Shown piece by piece: positions 18,658-32,210 of a stretch of 64,000 nt of DNA; the first letter of the stretch is position 1, and each line of letters opens with the position of its first letter. The stretch is from Ceratodon purpureus (lineage: Eukaryota; Streptophyta; Bryopsida; Pseudoditrichales; Ditrichaceae). A program made the translations under genes and the position numbers. The stretch lies in contig CM026431.1 of the NCBI GenBank assembly GCA_014871385.1, forward strand, positions 1 to 64,000, in the 5' to 3' direction. The notes under the pieces are model-generated. The model was not told the DNA's origin. It saw only the letters and a program-made list of their open reading frames with translations, and made no database searches.

Positions 18658-21364
18658 ATGGGCAGGCTGGCAGCTTAAAATTAGGATTTTTTTTTAAAAA
18701 AAATTCTTGAAATATTTTCATTACCAAACAACCACTCAAATTCCAAAGAGACCCAAGTCAAAAAATATACCAATTTTACAAGGGCAGCCTACAAAAATTA
18801 CAAAGCTAAGCTTCAATTTTTGAATTATTTCTTTCAAGATTCGTCAAAATTTGAGATTTTGAAAATTTTCAAAAATAATTTCGTCCAAAAATTAAAATGT
18901 ATAAAGGCACCTCACCACCATTTAGGTTTTTCTGAAACCAAGTATACGTAACGTCATACATGATTTACGATATCAACGTTTTTAGACCCACTTCTAGAAA
19001 TTAATTTTTGTGAAGGTCCTAAGAAAGGAATAAGTCTCTAAAATTTTGCATGGAGGTACCCAACTTGATTACCTACATGGAAAAAAAATATGAGCAAAAT
19101 GTTTGGAATAATGAACATCAAGTCCCCATTTTCACCATTTACCCTATGTCGTTCGGTTGATACCCAAAAAAACTTTTGCTGCAACTTTGATCATTATAAT
19201 CTCACGAATGGTAAACATCCAACGGTTCAAAATCTCATCAGTACTTCTAAAGAGGGTAAAGTACAAGATCTTACGGTTAGATGTCTAAAAAAGGAAAAAC
19301 AATTGGTCCATACCGTCATTCCCACAAAGCGGTCAAAATGACAGTTTTGGAACTTGGAGCTTCCAAAAACGGCTGGATTTTTAGGGGTTAAATTAGCATT
19401 TGAGTTGCTATCTATTGAAGGATCATTTTGAGCTAGTAACTTGGATTATTCGGAAATGACATTGCCTATATTCGCCTTAGAGAACTATTTTCTTCTTTGA
19501 TAAGCAACGTCATATTCTCCATGGACAATCGTCAAAGTTGTTTTTAACATTGCCTAGGCTTGTAGCTAAAGGTGAAAAGCATATGTTGTTGGAAGTGGCC
19601 TGTAGTGATCAAGTTGATAAGAATGGGATCGATGTGTTGAGTAACGCCTTCGACAACGCGATCTCTAGGGATGGACAAATAGTTGAGTTGTTTGTGAGAA
19701 GATTTCTTAGGGTAAATTCTAGAGATGAGAATGGCGGCATGGATTGCTCCATCACCAATTAGGGGGAGCTCAAAAATCACGATGTCGTTGAACACTGCAA
19801 GCATGTACTCAACCTTCTCCTGTCTCACTAAGGAGCAATCTATTTTTTTGAGAATGTTTTTCCTCCGTGGTCTCTCCGCAAGTTTTCTAATCAGCTGGAC
19901 TACACTAACAGTCTCCTCCTTGGAAGGTTGTGAGTTACTGGCACATTTGACTGGAAATGTAGTTGGCAGCCTAGATTTTATAGACTGTTTTGAATATCAG
20001 GTGATGCTTTTAGAGAACTTGTCTCCTTGTCCGAAAAGAGGGAGATGACTGGCGTTACATTAGGAGCATCCAAGCCAAGCTGGACTTTAACCTTCACATC
20101 ACGAGGCAAAGGAGTCTGAATAGTACAAGTAGATGAACAACGAGGAGTTAGAATCTCAGTGGACGCCTGCATTTGGGACTTTGTGAGACCATAAACTCTG
20201 TATCTACTGGGAAATAGGTTCCAGACATGTTATTGTCATTGTCTTTCTCAGAAATCCTTCCAAGTTTGGATGTAAAGTTAATTCAAATAATAGTATTAGT
20301 CAATTAAGGAGCCGTCATTTTCAGTTAGATCTTGGGTGCACCGTGCAAAGCTGTAAACTTAATGTATAAATAACATTTGCATCATGGTTGTAATTTGATT
20401 TGATGACTACTCGTATTGTTTTAGATTGTGCCATCATTTGAAGGGACAATATCTACTACTGGTACCAGATTTCAAAGTACTTGATTATCAATACATTTTT
20501 TAAACACCAACTTTAATTCAAAATATACTTATATTTAGTTGTAAACAATATTAGTTTTGAAATAAATACCTTGGTGGACAATAATTTCTAGACTGGCATT
20601 TCGGGTGTATAAGCAGAAGAGAAGTTCTAAAAGATCTTAAACATGTGACATGTTTTCTATTTTCAATTTTAACCATCTAATTCAATGTTCATGGCCTTAT
20701 GAAGGAAACACATAACATGTGCCAATGTGATTCTGAAATTCCTCATAAAAAATTTACAGAATTCTGGACCGTATATAATGTTAAACCACATTAGTCAGGA
20801 AGTTGGTTCTTTTTGATAATCATAGCATGAAATTAAAAACAATAACCTCAACATATAATTACAATTGACAACAACAAAATGTTCAAAAAATATATAGAAC
20901 TATAATCATTTTTGCCATTGCGGAAATATTAGTTGTAAATAAGTCCACTGTGATGAATTTTTGGCTCTACCATTCATACTTCGAGAGGAGTAAATGAGGT
21001 CATACTAACGTTGTTTTCATACAGTCAATGTCCGCCATCCATCTACTGAGGCCAGCCTCAAGCAGACTGGATTCACTCAACACCCATAATGCCAATGTTT
21101 ATTAGCCACAAGAAAAAACATAACATATTTCTATAGAAGTGAAGTGTACTTTCCGCATGTCATACTGAGGAGTACACTTACATATAGCACATGAATAAAC
21201 ATCTAATTGTTACGCATGTCCACACACGGGGCCTACATATCATCTCGGTAAAGGAAGCTAACTCTGGAAGCAGAGATACAGTCCTCTACAGCGCACAGAC
21301 ACTCCATGAGTTTCCTTATTTCTGCCACCAAACTCTTGTTTAGATTACCTTGAGGAGAGCTTGA
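18658..21364. other. Gene-free AT-rich stretch
   Basis: No convincing gene. Short minus-strand frames at 19544-19828 and 19978-20172 could be fossil remains of a repeat, but no motif allows naming them. 20200-21360 shows nothing structured. Confidence 0.4.
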
Positions 21365-21652
21365 CTAAACAACTGGATTCACGACGCCGGTGGAGGCCAT
21401 GAGAAACGGGATAAGGAACTCTGACATGATGCTGATGAGCTCAATGGTACATGTCACTGTCCACCGCCATTCCCCATCCAAATCCACGAGACATGCGACG
21501 TGCCTAAACGGCAGAAGGTCCATACCTCGAATCGTGGCCCGCTACACCTCCACCAGCCATGGCCGTAGCTCCTAAAGACTGGCCGGTGCCTTGGGGGCTA
21601 AACCCACAACCGCTCTCGTCCTCCTCGACGTCGCATTACGAACCTTTGGCAT
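21365..21652 (-). pseudogene. Decayed relative of the 37.4-38.0 kb ORF
   Basis: On the minus strand one frame gives KVRNATSRRTRAV, then ELRPWLVEV, then EWRWTVTCTIEL and MSEFLIPFLM. The same segments in the same order occur in the plus-strand ORF at 37445-38053 (RVRTAGSTRTRAV, ELRPWLVEV, EWRWTFPCTVEL, MAESLVPFPV). In-frame stops interrupt this copy. It lies about 590 bp outside the left end of the 39-kb element, so the family exists both inside and outside it. Function unknown. Confidence 0.6.
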
Positions 21653-22238
21653 TTCGCCCCAGAATTGGTTGTTGTTGCCGACCGTTTCAAGCTAGGCTGC
21701 AGAATTATCACCCCAACGTCGTACTCTATCCCTGCATACAACACGGAATGGCGGAGACTGTATCACTATGCTAAGACGCCACCCACAAACGAGCTGCAAA
21801 ACAAGGAATGGCCTCCTCGTATGAAACTCACGTGCTGTAACGTGATGAGAATCATCTACTTGTATCACTCAAATGAAGAGGATTCGCTGCGTGGGAGGAC
21901 GGAGAAATCTTTGATGAAGACAAAGACTTTGACAAGGAATATCTTGGTTTCAGCAGTACCATTATTATACACGAACTTTGAAATATTCCAGGAAGTTTTC
22001 AGACCTTGTTTCCTTTACATTTTGTGAAATTTGTTTTTCCTATAATTAATTATATAATCCTATGCAAGAATTACTTCTTTGATCTAAAAAACGTAACGCT
22101 CGAACATTGTATCCAGATCCAACCCTAAACCACATCTAACGGAATGTATGCATGACGTCATCATAACATCAGCCCTAATTTGTACCTCTTAAAAGAAACG
22201 TAATAACTGAAGCGATTTTAACCCTGAAATCCACGGAA

Positions 22239-22242
22239 TTAC
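22239..22242. other. Left TTAC target site duplication
   Basis: TTAC directly precedes the left TIR; the same four bases follow the right TIR. Confidence 0.6.
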
Positions 22243-22276
22243 GGGGGGAAGCACAATAAAGTGGACCACAAAAGTG
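22243..22276 (+). repeat. Left TIR of the 39-kb element
   Basis: G6AAGCACAATAAAGTG followed by GACCACAAAAGTG. Its inverted partner is 61195-61227. More AAAGTG/AAGTGT motifs follow over the next 250 bp. Confidence 0.8.
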
Positions 22277-24523
22277 GACGTCTCATTGACAATTTCAGCC
22301 ATTGTTGTAAACACTACGAAAAGTGTCATCTAAGTTTGTGATATCTTGAAAACAAATTTGGGGAGAGAAAATAGACTTGTTTATCGCGAGTCTCTGAAAA
22401 TTTAGAGCGAAAGTGCGGCTTTTGCGATGCCCTATGAGGAGCTCAAAGTGCGACAAAGTGAATGCAGGTATTTCGAAAAGTGGCTAGAAAGAGAGCTATC
22501 TTTGTCAGAATTCACTTTTGAAACCACTCAGGCCTCCGTTTTTGAATTGCTTCTGTAGAAATGAGCATGAGAACTTCGTTCGGAAGTGTGAATGGACGAG
22601 AAGTATTTCCGGGACGCTTCCGTGACCCTGTTTTTGGCGAAACCTTTTGGGATCTTTTTTAAAAATAGTGAGGCATATCAATATATTTTCAGCAACATTT
22701 TCATGATATTGAGGTGCAAAAAAAAAAAAAAGTGAAAAATAATTAATTTTAAAAATGGGATTTCACTTGGAATTCAGGGTTTAGTAAGTGGCAGTGGATT
22801 GCAAGGGCCTTGGGAGAGTGCCACGTCGTGTCAGGTGGTTGAGCGGTTTGGGGAACGTCATTGGTTTCCATTGCATGGGAATGACGTTGTCCATGCGGGG
22901 AAGGTCTGAAGCCACTGTCAGGTTCAGGTACAGTCGCCATTTCAGAACCATGAACGATGGGATTGTATTGATTAGGCGACCATTTGAGTAGTCATGATAG
23001 GGTCTGCTACTGAGAGGATAGGCAATTTCGTCATGCCGGGGGGGTAACCGTGATGGAGAAACGGAATAATTCCGTTCAGATGCCTGGACTGTGCGACTGC
23101 GCAGTAGGGTGTGCGGGGTGAAACAGATTTGCTTTTGCATTGTGGTCGATTAGGGTTTTCTAGCGAGGGAATTGCCAAGTATGCACCGCTCATGAGACTT
23201 GCAACGACTGCGAAGAGAGCAAGATTCCGAGTAGGCTGATCTGGATAACACAACCACTTCGTTGACATGAGAACGTGCAGTTGGGTTCCGACCTCAAGGA
23301 AGAGAGGTTCTTAGCTTGGAGATTGATGCGAGGGTGAAGGGGCTATTGAGGCAACGATTTCCTGGAATTCAAGGGAGGGAGCGCACAACGCAGACCTACG
23401 CATCCCTCTATGAGGCGAGACGAGAAGCAACGTGCATTTCCAGGTTCGTATGGTTCAGTTTCTCAAGCTTTAGGGTTTACGGCGTTGTTGTCCAAAGTAC
23501 ACAACGTGTGCTTCAGGGCGGATGGGACCGAGGGGGCTACATGGACGAGGATTCAGTTACTGTTGTTCGACACATTAGATGAATTTTGCAGATACTCTGG
23601 ATGCAATGTATGATAACAGAATCTGGGTCAATCAGAAATTCGCGTGGTTTGATGGTTTAGGGTAAATTGATGTTTTCTTTCTCGAAAAAATGCTATTGAT
23701 ACATTGTTCGCTCAAACCATAGAAAAAGGAGTTATGGCATCATCTTGCCATGACCTTCCACTGTTGCGATTCAGGACTGGATATACATATCATTTGCTGA
23801 TTTGCGTCCCTGTACTAGTCAAGGTTTAGGGTTCCGCGTGGATGGACGATGCAGCTTGAGAGCTATGCCACAAGGTTTTCTTGTGCTCGCATCTTGGTGT
23901 GAGGACTCTCACGACACCAGGATCCGTGGTTGAGAGGAGGACCCGACGGCAGGTACGCACAACATGCTTGTCGTTCCTGAGTTCCAGTTCCGATGTTGTC
24001 TGCGACCGTGACTCCAGTGATGATTTATCAATAACGCTGCTCCGTACCCGAAGTAGCAAAGGTGACACATTTCAGTAGAACTTGCGTTGGCATGGCTCAA
24101 TTTTTTTTGCGCAGCTGAACTCGAGTTCAAGGTAGTAGTCTGCTTGGTGAACGCACTGAAATCCAATGTCTTCTGTCTCCTCTACTCCTTCGTATTTCGT
24201 TGTCAACTTCACGCCATTTTCTCCATTTGTATCATGTAATTCATCGACTTCGTGGTCACGTTTGCCCCTGAATTTTTTTAATTAATTAATTTATTTTTTC
24301 TATTTCACGAATAGTGCGATGTCCTCGTAGAGCTACATGTCCAAGGTCTTGAGAGGTTGCGTTTTTTTTATTTCCAGGTGTCAGAACCTGTCTTCATCGA
24401 ACCATGCCCTCGCAGTCGAATGAAATGGTGTCACAACTAATCTGAGGAGCACGGTCGAGGCACTATACAAGTCGTTAGATGTTTTTTATTTTTTACATTC
24501 GTTTAAATAACCGTGTATGGGCG
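22277..24523. other. Left subterminal region of the 39-kb element
   Basis: No firm gene. AAAGTG-type motifs are frequent at 22280-22500. A short plus-strand frame at 23410-23453 ends in a possible donor and could be a 5' non-coding or small first exon of the transposase gene, but this is not established. Confidence 0.4.
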
Positions 24524-27500
24524 ATGGATGAGGGTTTTCTTGCACCTGCCGCAGAAGGGATGGGGAACCAGAGAAATAAGCTGAAAAAGGTGACTGTGGA
24601 TCGCCGGAGAGAGCTCGCGAGAGAGGATATGCAGCGTCGAGAGGCGGAGAAACTGGAGCAGGCGGAGCAGGAGCGACTTCGTGAACTCAGGTGCGTCATC
24701 CGGGCTCTTGCATTCGTAGGGGTAATTTAGGGTCAGCCGCCGTTGATGTTGGTGTCAGTGTTGTGATGTTGGGTCACTTGTTCCTACCCGTTGTATTTCG
24801 AAGTAAGTGGGTGGTTTAATCGGGAGAGGACAGGGTACTGGGCCCACTAAACGCATTACCTTTGAGATGAACCGAAATAGTGTGATGGCGATTCTGTACA
24901 GGGCTAAGCAGAAGCGCGATTTCCATCGGACCTGGAGAGCGAGGTCTCGCCCAAGCGAGGACCTAGCGGGGGGAGACAATGCGTGCGGTGAGGGACCTTC
25001 AGGGGCACATGACGACGAGGAGTTTCATGTGGAGTCCCAAGAGAGCGAGGAATATGAGGGACTCGGTGCCGAGGTGGAGACTGGCAGGGGGGTGACAGGC
25101 GGGGCAGAGTCTCAGGAGGAGAATGTCGTGCTCACTCAGACACAGGAGTCCTTCGAAGCTGATGCAGGTGACACCGAATGCGAGAGATTGACACCACGTC
25201 ACCGTAAGTGCGGGTATGGAGCCTCAAAGTTACTCAATGAGGCCATGCGCGTATTGGACTCAGGATACTCTGACGAGGAGAAGAAAATTGTCCTGCACCG
25301 GTTCTTCTCTGATGAGCGGATTCGCTCCATTGACCCCGAATTTACTATGGCTGTTCTGAAGTTGCGCACTGCGTCTGCTACAACTGTGCAGAGTTTGAGA
25401 GGGGCCCTACAAACCCTACGATCAGGGTGTATTCAAGGCAAATCCAAGGTAAGGAATATTGTTCTAACGGCTGCCGTCTCCAAGGGCGATTCGCAACGCA
25501 GGATTTGTAACGCATTAGGAGCGTCTCGATACCTAGTTCGGAAAGCTTTTCGGCGGCGTGAGGTAGTTGATGAAACAGGGGAAAATTTATGGGCCGGGGG
25601 GGACAGAAAACGAAGAAGCGACGCACTTAGCCAGGAGGACCAATCTGCTGTCTGTTCCTGGTGGGAGACAGAGACGACAGTTTCACCTAACAAGCGAGAC
25701 GTGAAGAGGCGACGCATTGGTGTCAAGGAGCATGAAACTCATGCAACCCACTACTTGCAAGTATCACAGGTACGTTGATGACACTAACTTTCCTCCTGCG
25801 AATTTGCATGACTGAACACATAGTTAATTTATGTAGGAGAGAACACGGTGTTAGAACCAATGTGGTGCTAATGGTCACAAGAAATTGGAGTATGTCGGGG
25901 GCATGTAGAGTCGGTCCAATGGAGTGAGGGTGCGCAGCGAGAGCTGGGTGTAGAGCTTTAGGACCAGAAGAAACAAGCTACCTTGAATTCTGTCCCGTGA
26001 GGCAGTCTTCAAATCTAACCCTGGAATTACAGAGCCCATGTATATTCAGTTAATGTGTAGGAGCGTCCACGCTAACACATACAGGTGTCAGGAAAATGTG
26101 ATCTCCTTTGGGCGTGTGGACATGTAAAGAGGTCTCCTGTTCCGCGTAGCTTTTGAATTACGAGGATACGTGAATCTGAAACGTCGGGGTGAATATGTTT
26201 GAGTGAATTCTCAGCAGTCCAGTTTAGCAGCTACCTAGCCATGAGATGTTTGGTGATTAGTTGATACCGATACGAGTAGAAACAGGGATTCGAAGTGGCA
26301 GCTTAGAGAGGAATGGAATGATGGTGTTGCGGTTACATGACAATTGAGTGGCTGATTTTAAGAGGATGTAAAAAAAACGGACTGAGAGTTGTAGTGACCA
26401 TATACGGGTTCCGGCGGGGCTGGTATGGGGTCAAGGGTTTTACTGCTGAGCATATAAAACCTGTGAGTTTCCAGGTTGGAAGTCTATGAGTGAGCAGCTG
26501 GACCCAATTTTGGGACAGTTTTAATGTGTCGGATTTTTGTGCTGAGAATTCGGAATTTGTGCTTAGAATTTATTTTTCTCAGCAGAGGTTTGTTAGATCT
26601 GGAAGTGGTAGTCGATGTTGGAGAGTTTCTGGATGCCAGTGTGTTGAATTCCCTTTTGAATGTACTTCGCTTTTTGGGAGAGGAAGTTCTCTGGTCTTTT
26701 AGAAGTGCGTTGTGTTAATGCTTTACCGGAGTGGCATTTGTGTGTAATATGGAGCGTTTTTACTATAATGCCAAGTTGGATATTATCGTTCTCTCTGGTT
26801 GGGATTGACGTCAGGAGCCATATGAATCTTGTTGATTTTCTGATGATGGGGCAGCTCAAATCAGTAGATAAGTTGAGTGGATTTTTTGGTGTATTTGGAA
26901 TGGGTGCACGTTTTTGCACATGATTCTTACAGTATAGGCAAATTTTCCGAGGCGATGTAGTTTCAGTGGATTTTCTTCGACTGCAGTCTCATTCGGAAAT
27001 TTCAGGGTTACCCTCTGATCTTGACTTCAGCTCATTGCGGACATCTTGTGAGTTTGTGGCGACGAGAAGGGTCTTTCGCACACACCGGAGATTTCTCTGA
27101 GCAGGATTTGTTAAGCTGACTCGCACGTGATGCAATTTTCGTCTCTTACCCGTGTCCTAGTCTGGGTCAAGGGTTTTACTGTTGAGCATGAAAAATTACG
27201 GGAGAAGGGACGTCTCTGCTGGGGCATAGTTATGGATATACTGCAACGGTGTCCCGTATGACATCTATCCGAGCGTTCTGGTTTGAAAGGGAGATTCCAG
27301 GGTACATTCATTAACATGCGTAAATGGGGTCTAGGTCCACCATAGTTGGGATCAAAGAAACCTTCGGCACTGAAACCTATGTGACAATTCTACAATCGCA
27401 GCTCAGACATTAAACTGGGGATTTTTTGAATTGTTGACTCCTTTGGGCGATTTCCATGTTGCGCTTTGAGTATCATCACTGATATTTGAACATGCGATCA

Positions 27501-30500
27501 GCTGTGCGGCACATTCTTTACGTTGGGATGGTTTCGCAATGTATACCAGGGATGTCTAGTATCAGCTTAGCTATCGCATGTGCTAAATAGCGTGGAGTCA
27601 GCTTCATGCAAGGCAGAGTCTGATGCGGTTCCGTGGGTGTGTGCTTGAGTGGCAGTTGGAGTTTCATACTCGTTTCAGGGAGGCTAACGAGGACAAGAGG
27701 GTGGGGCTAAGGGCTTTCGAGCTCCTCAAACCCTACTACGTGAGGAGGCTAAAAGAGCGCAATACTTGCGCTTGTCTATACCATTGCGAAGTCGCTGAAC
27801 TCAGGGTCGGATGGAATAATATGCGAACAACGAACAAGGGGATACATGGGCGGCACTGTGGATGCGTCTGCGAGGTGTGTGTGAGTCCGGTTACTGTGCA
27901 AGCATCAGGGGTGGACCGCAGCAGCACGTGTCATGCAGATCTTTGTCACTTCACTGGAGTGACGGACATGTGGCACAGTGTGTTGTGTCCGGTCAAGGAA
28001 GATGGATGGCACGCACGAAAGTGCATCAAGGGTGAGTGCGACTTCTGTGGAGTGGACATGTTACAGCTTTGTCCAAGGGAGATGGACGACTCAATACCGC
28101 TTATGGTTCAGTGGCATAACTTCGAGAAAGTGGTCCATGGGAGAACACGAGCAGGGAAAGAAAATAAGGTTTTGAGGATGATGTACCAGTCTACAGCTGC
28201 GCCAACATTCGTGGACTATCTCAAGCAGAAATTGAGCAACTTCATAGTCCATAACTACATTGCCAAATGGCAAGCAGAACAATTCAAGGTCAGCATAAAT
28301 ACTTTCCCTCCTGATTCGATATTGTCCGCCGTTGATTTTGCGGAGAACTACACTTTCCAGCCGTACCAGGAGCCGCAGTCCATGCACTGGCTGCAGCATC
28401 AGATCACTATACTGGTGCATATCTGCTATAGATGGAATCCCCTCTTCCTTGCGGACCCAGGCTCGAATGAACCGAAGCTTTTGACTGAGTACCATTACTA
28501 TATTAGTGACACAATGGAGCACGATACATTATTTGTTCAGCACTGCTTTGCGTTGCATTGGAAGCACATCACCGACAGGGGAATCAAGCCCAATGAACAC
28601 ATAGTGTGGTCTGATGGCTGTGCGGCACAGTTCAAATCACGGCGATGCTGGTATCACGTGTCAAGGTATGTGCGCACCATTCAAAAAATAACGCTCACAT
28701 CGTTATTCTTCATTACTGTCCATGGGATTTGCTGGTGCTCAGCCTGAGTCGCTCGGTGGCCGCTTGCGAATTTTTTATTTATTTTGAATTTGATTTGCTC
28801 ATCGTACTTTCTGACTTTGGCTACACCCTGTTTCTGGGAAACCCAAGTTTGCGGCACTTACATATATGGTAACTAAATTAGATTCTTAGTCATTCAGAGT
28901 CGAGAGTGCCGCGTTAGCTTTGGATCACGCAACCTGAGGATCAGCTAAATTCAAACCTGAGCTCAAAGTGGATAGACGGATCCAGGTTTCAATTTCTTCC
29001 ACGGCAAAATTTCGGAGTCCTGGGCAACGCTTTCTAAGCAAATATATTGCGGTACTGAAACGTGCACATCTGCAAACCAACTGCTGAGATGGGGTAACCG
29101 TTAAGTGGTTGGTTGATAGATGAGTGGGACGGAGGTCATTTACAGATACTTCGTTGGAACTACCTTGACTTGTTGATCGTGTTGCCAGGTTTGAAGCTAA
29201 GTGTGGTTCATTGACGTTTCACTGTTTCTGATGTATGTCCTATTATATGTCAGTTACTTTGTAAGATCTGGAAGACGTTAATAACTATGATGTTGCTACA
29301 AGGATGTAAGCTTCTTAGGTCCAGCCTTCGCCTGAATTGACTCATGAGTTTAGTGGAATTAGGTCCACAAGTGAGAGGAAACTGAACTTTAGAATCTCAG
29401 AGGGTAAAATTTCTTTGCAGATAATACCATAGCACTGCCTGAATGAAACAGACTTGGTATAAGAGTTAAATCAAACTAAAACTTCACCATAGGTTTCTGC
29501 AGTCGCTGAGGTCCCATTCTTGAAGTATTCGAATCGGGGACCCGGTGTTTGGGGTATGCCTTCAAGAGAATTGGTCGTGTTCAATGGTTGAGTTCTGGGA
29601 TTAAATTCTACTGTGGAGCAGGAGGGGGCATTGATTGGAGCTATCAGTAGCAGGGCACGTGTAGAAAAGAATCAATGCATGGATACTGCATGAGGCATTC
29701 AAGATGGTGTCTTAAGTCATTGGGTCCGTGAGAAGGTATTAAACGCGAGTTCCACTGGATTTTTTGGTCCCTAGAAGCAGGGTGTAGACCTGAAAACATG
29801 GTTACTAGGTAAGTGAGCGTGTAAGCATTGAAATTCCAATTTCCGAAATTCGGTAGAAGTATTGAGCTGCCAGTAAAGACCATGCACGCTTACTGTTTTT
29901 GATGAGAGCTGAGCGGTGAAGACTGCTGAACGGTGTGCATTCTGAAAGAATTCTCTCTTTCCGTGTAGGGTTGAAGTCATTTTAACATTGCTGGAGCAGA
30001 TTTTCGATTGTGATGCCCTCGTTTATCTACAGACACGTAGGTAGATATATTGTTTCTCGAATTGACGATCAGAAGGTACTCGACATGTTAATGTCCGTTT
30101 TTCTTTTTAAAGTTCTCATTGCCTCTCGCTTCCTGATTCTTTTTGCTTTCACTTGCAATTTGTTTTTCGTGGCTGCATCAATCGGGCACGCATTTAGCCT
30201 GGTTTGTTTGGTTGTTTTCACTATGTTTCGCTTCTTGACTCCGAAGGGTCTCCTTGACTGTTTTATTTAAATTCTCTTTGGTCAAGTCCCGCACTTCTGT
30301 CGACCGCTGCCTCTCAACTCTGATTGACGTTTTTCTTTCGCTTTAAATGAACTCTTGCTGTCTACTAACTCGGAACCTCGCTTGCTGTCTACTAACTCTC
30401 CATCTGGATCTTGTTCTTCTTCACTGACTTCTAACTTTTCATTCCCGGACTTCTAACTTCTAACTTCTGACTTCTTACTTCTAACTACTCAATCATTGAC

Positions 30501-32210
30501 TTCTAACTAAGAACTTCTCGTTCAGGGACGTCTAACTTCTAATTGCTGACTGTGAAATTCTAAGTTCCAACTGCCTTCTGACTTCTCATTCACTGCCGCT
30601 CATCGATGCTCGTTGACTCTGGACTTCTGCTCACGTTGATATTTGTTTCTAGTGCTGTGCTTACCGTGGCGCTTGCTGCCTGCGATCGGTCTTATTCCCT
30701 TTATTTTCTGGTTTAGGGGTTTGCATGTGCTCTGTCGAGAATACTGAGGTGGTCTGCTTGGAAAATGAACATACGTGTACAGGTATCCGTCAACCACAGT
30801 CATGTCGGGGTTGCCAAATGGCTGTCGGATGGTGTGGTCCTACTTTGGAAGTGGCCACGGGAAGGGTACCCATGATGGTGCCGGGGCTATGCTCAAATGC
30901 GCAATTCGGAAAGAAGAGATGAATTTCGAGTCCAGGACAAAGCTACAGACCGCAGCAGACGTTGTGAGTTTCTGCAATCGCAAGGAGCAGGAGGAGCATC
31001 GCGCATATGCAAAAGTGCGTCGGACTTTAATTCGTTATTTTCATCTGATTGAGCCGGGATCAGTCGATAGGAGTCGAGACCTTGACTGCCGTGCAATACC
31101 AGGGACAAGATCGGTTCACTCCGTGTCCTCTGTGTCACCCACGAATGTCACGTACCTGCACATTAGACAACTTGCGTGCTTCTGTCCCGAATGCATGGAT
31201 GACAACCCTATGCTATGTGCGAAGAAAGGACACGTGCGACATTGGAGCTTGAAAGTGCTGCAGCCATTAACCCCGATTCTGGTGAGGCCTGTTCTAATTG
31301 CTTCTTCCTGCCTCTCTGGATGTGCCGGTATCCCCCAATGCGATCTGGTCTTTCCCAGACTATGTTCATTCAGGAATTCTCTGTGCCGTGTTTGAGACTG
31401 GCTTTACTTGCTTGGAGTGAGGTAGGTTTTAGAGGTTGCTTTGTGGGATCGAAAGCACCGTAAGGATGAATCAAGAAGCTGTTAATACTCAAAATTAGAT
31501 CTGGATGGGGTGGATTTCCAGAGCGTATCTGCAGAAAAATTGGTGATGTTGTTGCTGAAATGATGATTGTGCACTGCATGTATGTCACATGGTAGAGCGT
31601 CGGCACGGGGACACGTCATCAACGAGCGATGGAGCATGCTGGGGAGACAGAGGCCGTGCGGGAAGTCCAATTCTGTTCCGTTCGAGAGTCAACCAATGAG
31701 GCACACGTGGAGTCAGCGGAGGTGGACGAGCAGGGCTCCGACGACAGGGAGCCAGAATTTGTGGACGATCTAATTGATGAGGGGGAAGAAGATGCCGACT
31801 TGGAATCAGAGGCACTGCGGGTCGAAACGGGGGACACCTACGTCGTGTATACTGATCGACCAGAGCATGGAGATCGGTTCTTCTTAGTACTTTGCGACAT
31901 GCCCGTGCACAACAATCTGGCGACGTTCACCGATGGTTGGGGTTGCACGTGGCCGAGGGACACCATGTTAATAAGTGGGACGTATTATCGACGTCTTCCA
32001 AGTGTGGGGCGGGATGCAGGTTCCTTCAGGTATGAGCTGTTGGAGGACGAGCCAAAGGCGTGGAATTACTCTCACCTCGTGGTGCAGTCAAGGGTGGACT
32101 TATTGCAGTACAAGACGAGCAAGAGGAATCCGCGCTTCAAGATGACAGCAGAAACACGGGAGGCGATCCTGTCAAACGTAGAAGAACGTCAAGCGTATAA
32201 TGCTCACTGA
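24524..32210 (+). CDS. Large DDE-like transposase of an unclassified family (five exons)
   Basis: Exons by splice signals and phase: 24524-24690, 24827-25769, 27656-28665, 30783-31281 and about 31596-32210. Joins are phase-consistent and give ~1077 aa; the start of exon 5 is the least certain. Order: basic N-terminus; helix-turn-helix-like region in exon 2; Cys/His cluster (CACLYHC, CGCVCEVC, CDFC) that may bind zinc; VDFAENY (D~597), QSMHW, SDGCAAQFK (D~690), then FGSGHGKGTHDG (D~737), plausible catalytic acids; a second Cys cluster (CFCPEC) in exon 4; C-terminal domain in exon 5. I recall the same motif order in large uncharacterised proteins of many invertebrates, but no superfamily name. 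Introns 2 and 3 are ~1.9 and 2.1 kb. No stops in the exons. Confidence 0.7.
30355..30590 (+). repeat. ACTTCTA-rich simple repeat in transposase intron 3
   Basis: ACTTCTAACTTCTGACTT-type units recur about 15 times. Pyrimidine-rich on the plus strand and ~200 bp upstream of the exon 4 acceptor at 30783. Confidence 0.7.

Noticed and set aside
24524-32210. Assigning the transposase to Ginger, Zisupton/KDZ, Sola, Academ or Chapaev
   Set aside because: Neither motif set nor TIR/TSD combination fits any of them clearly from memory; left unclassified.
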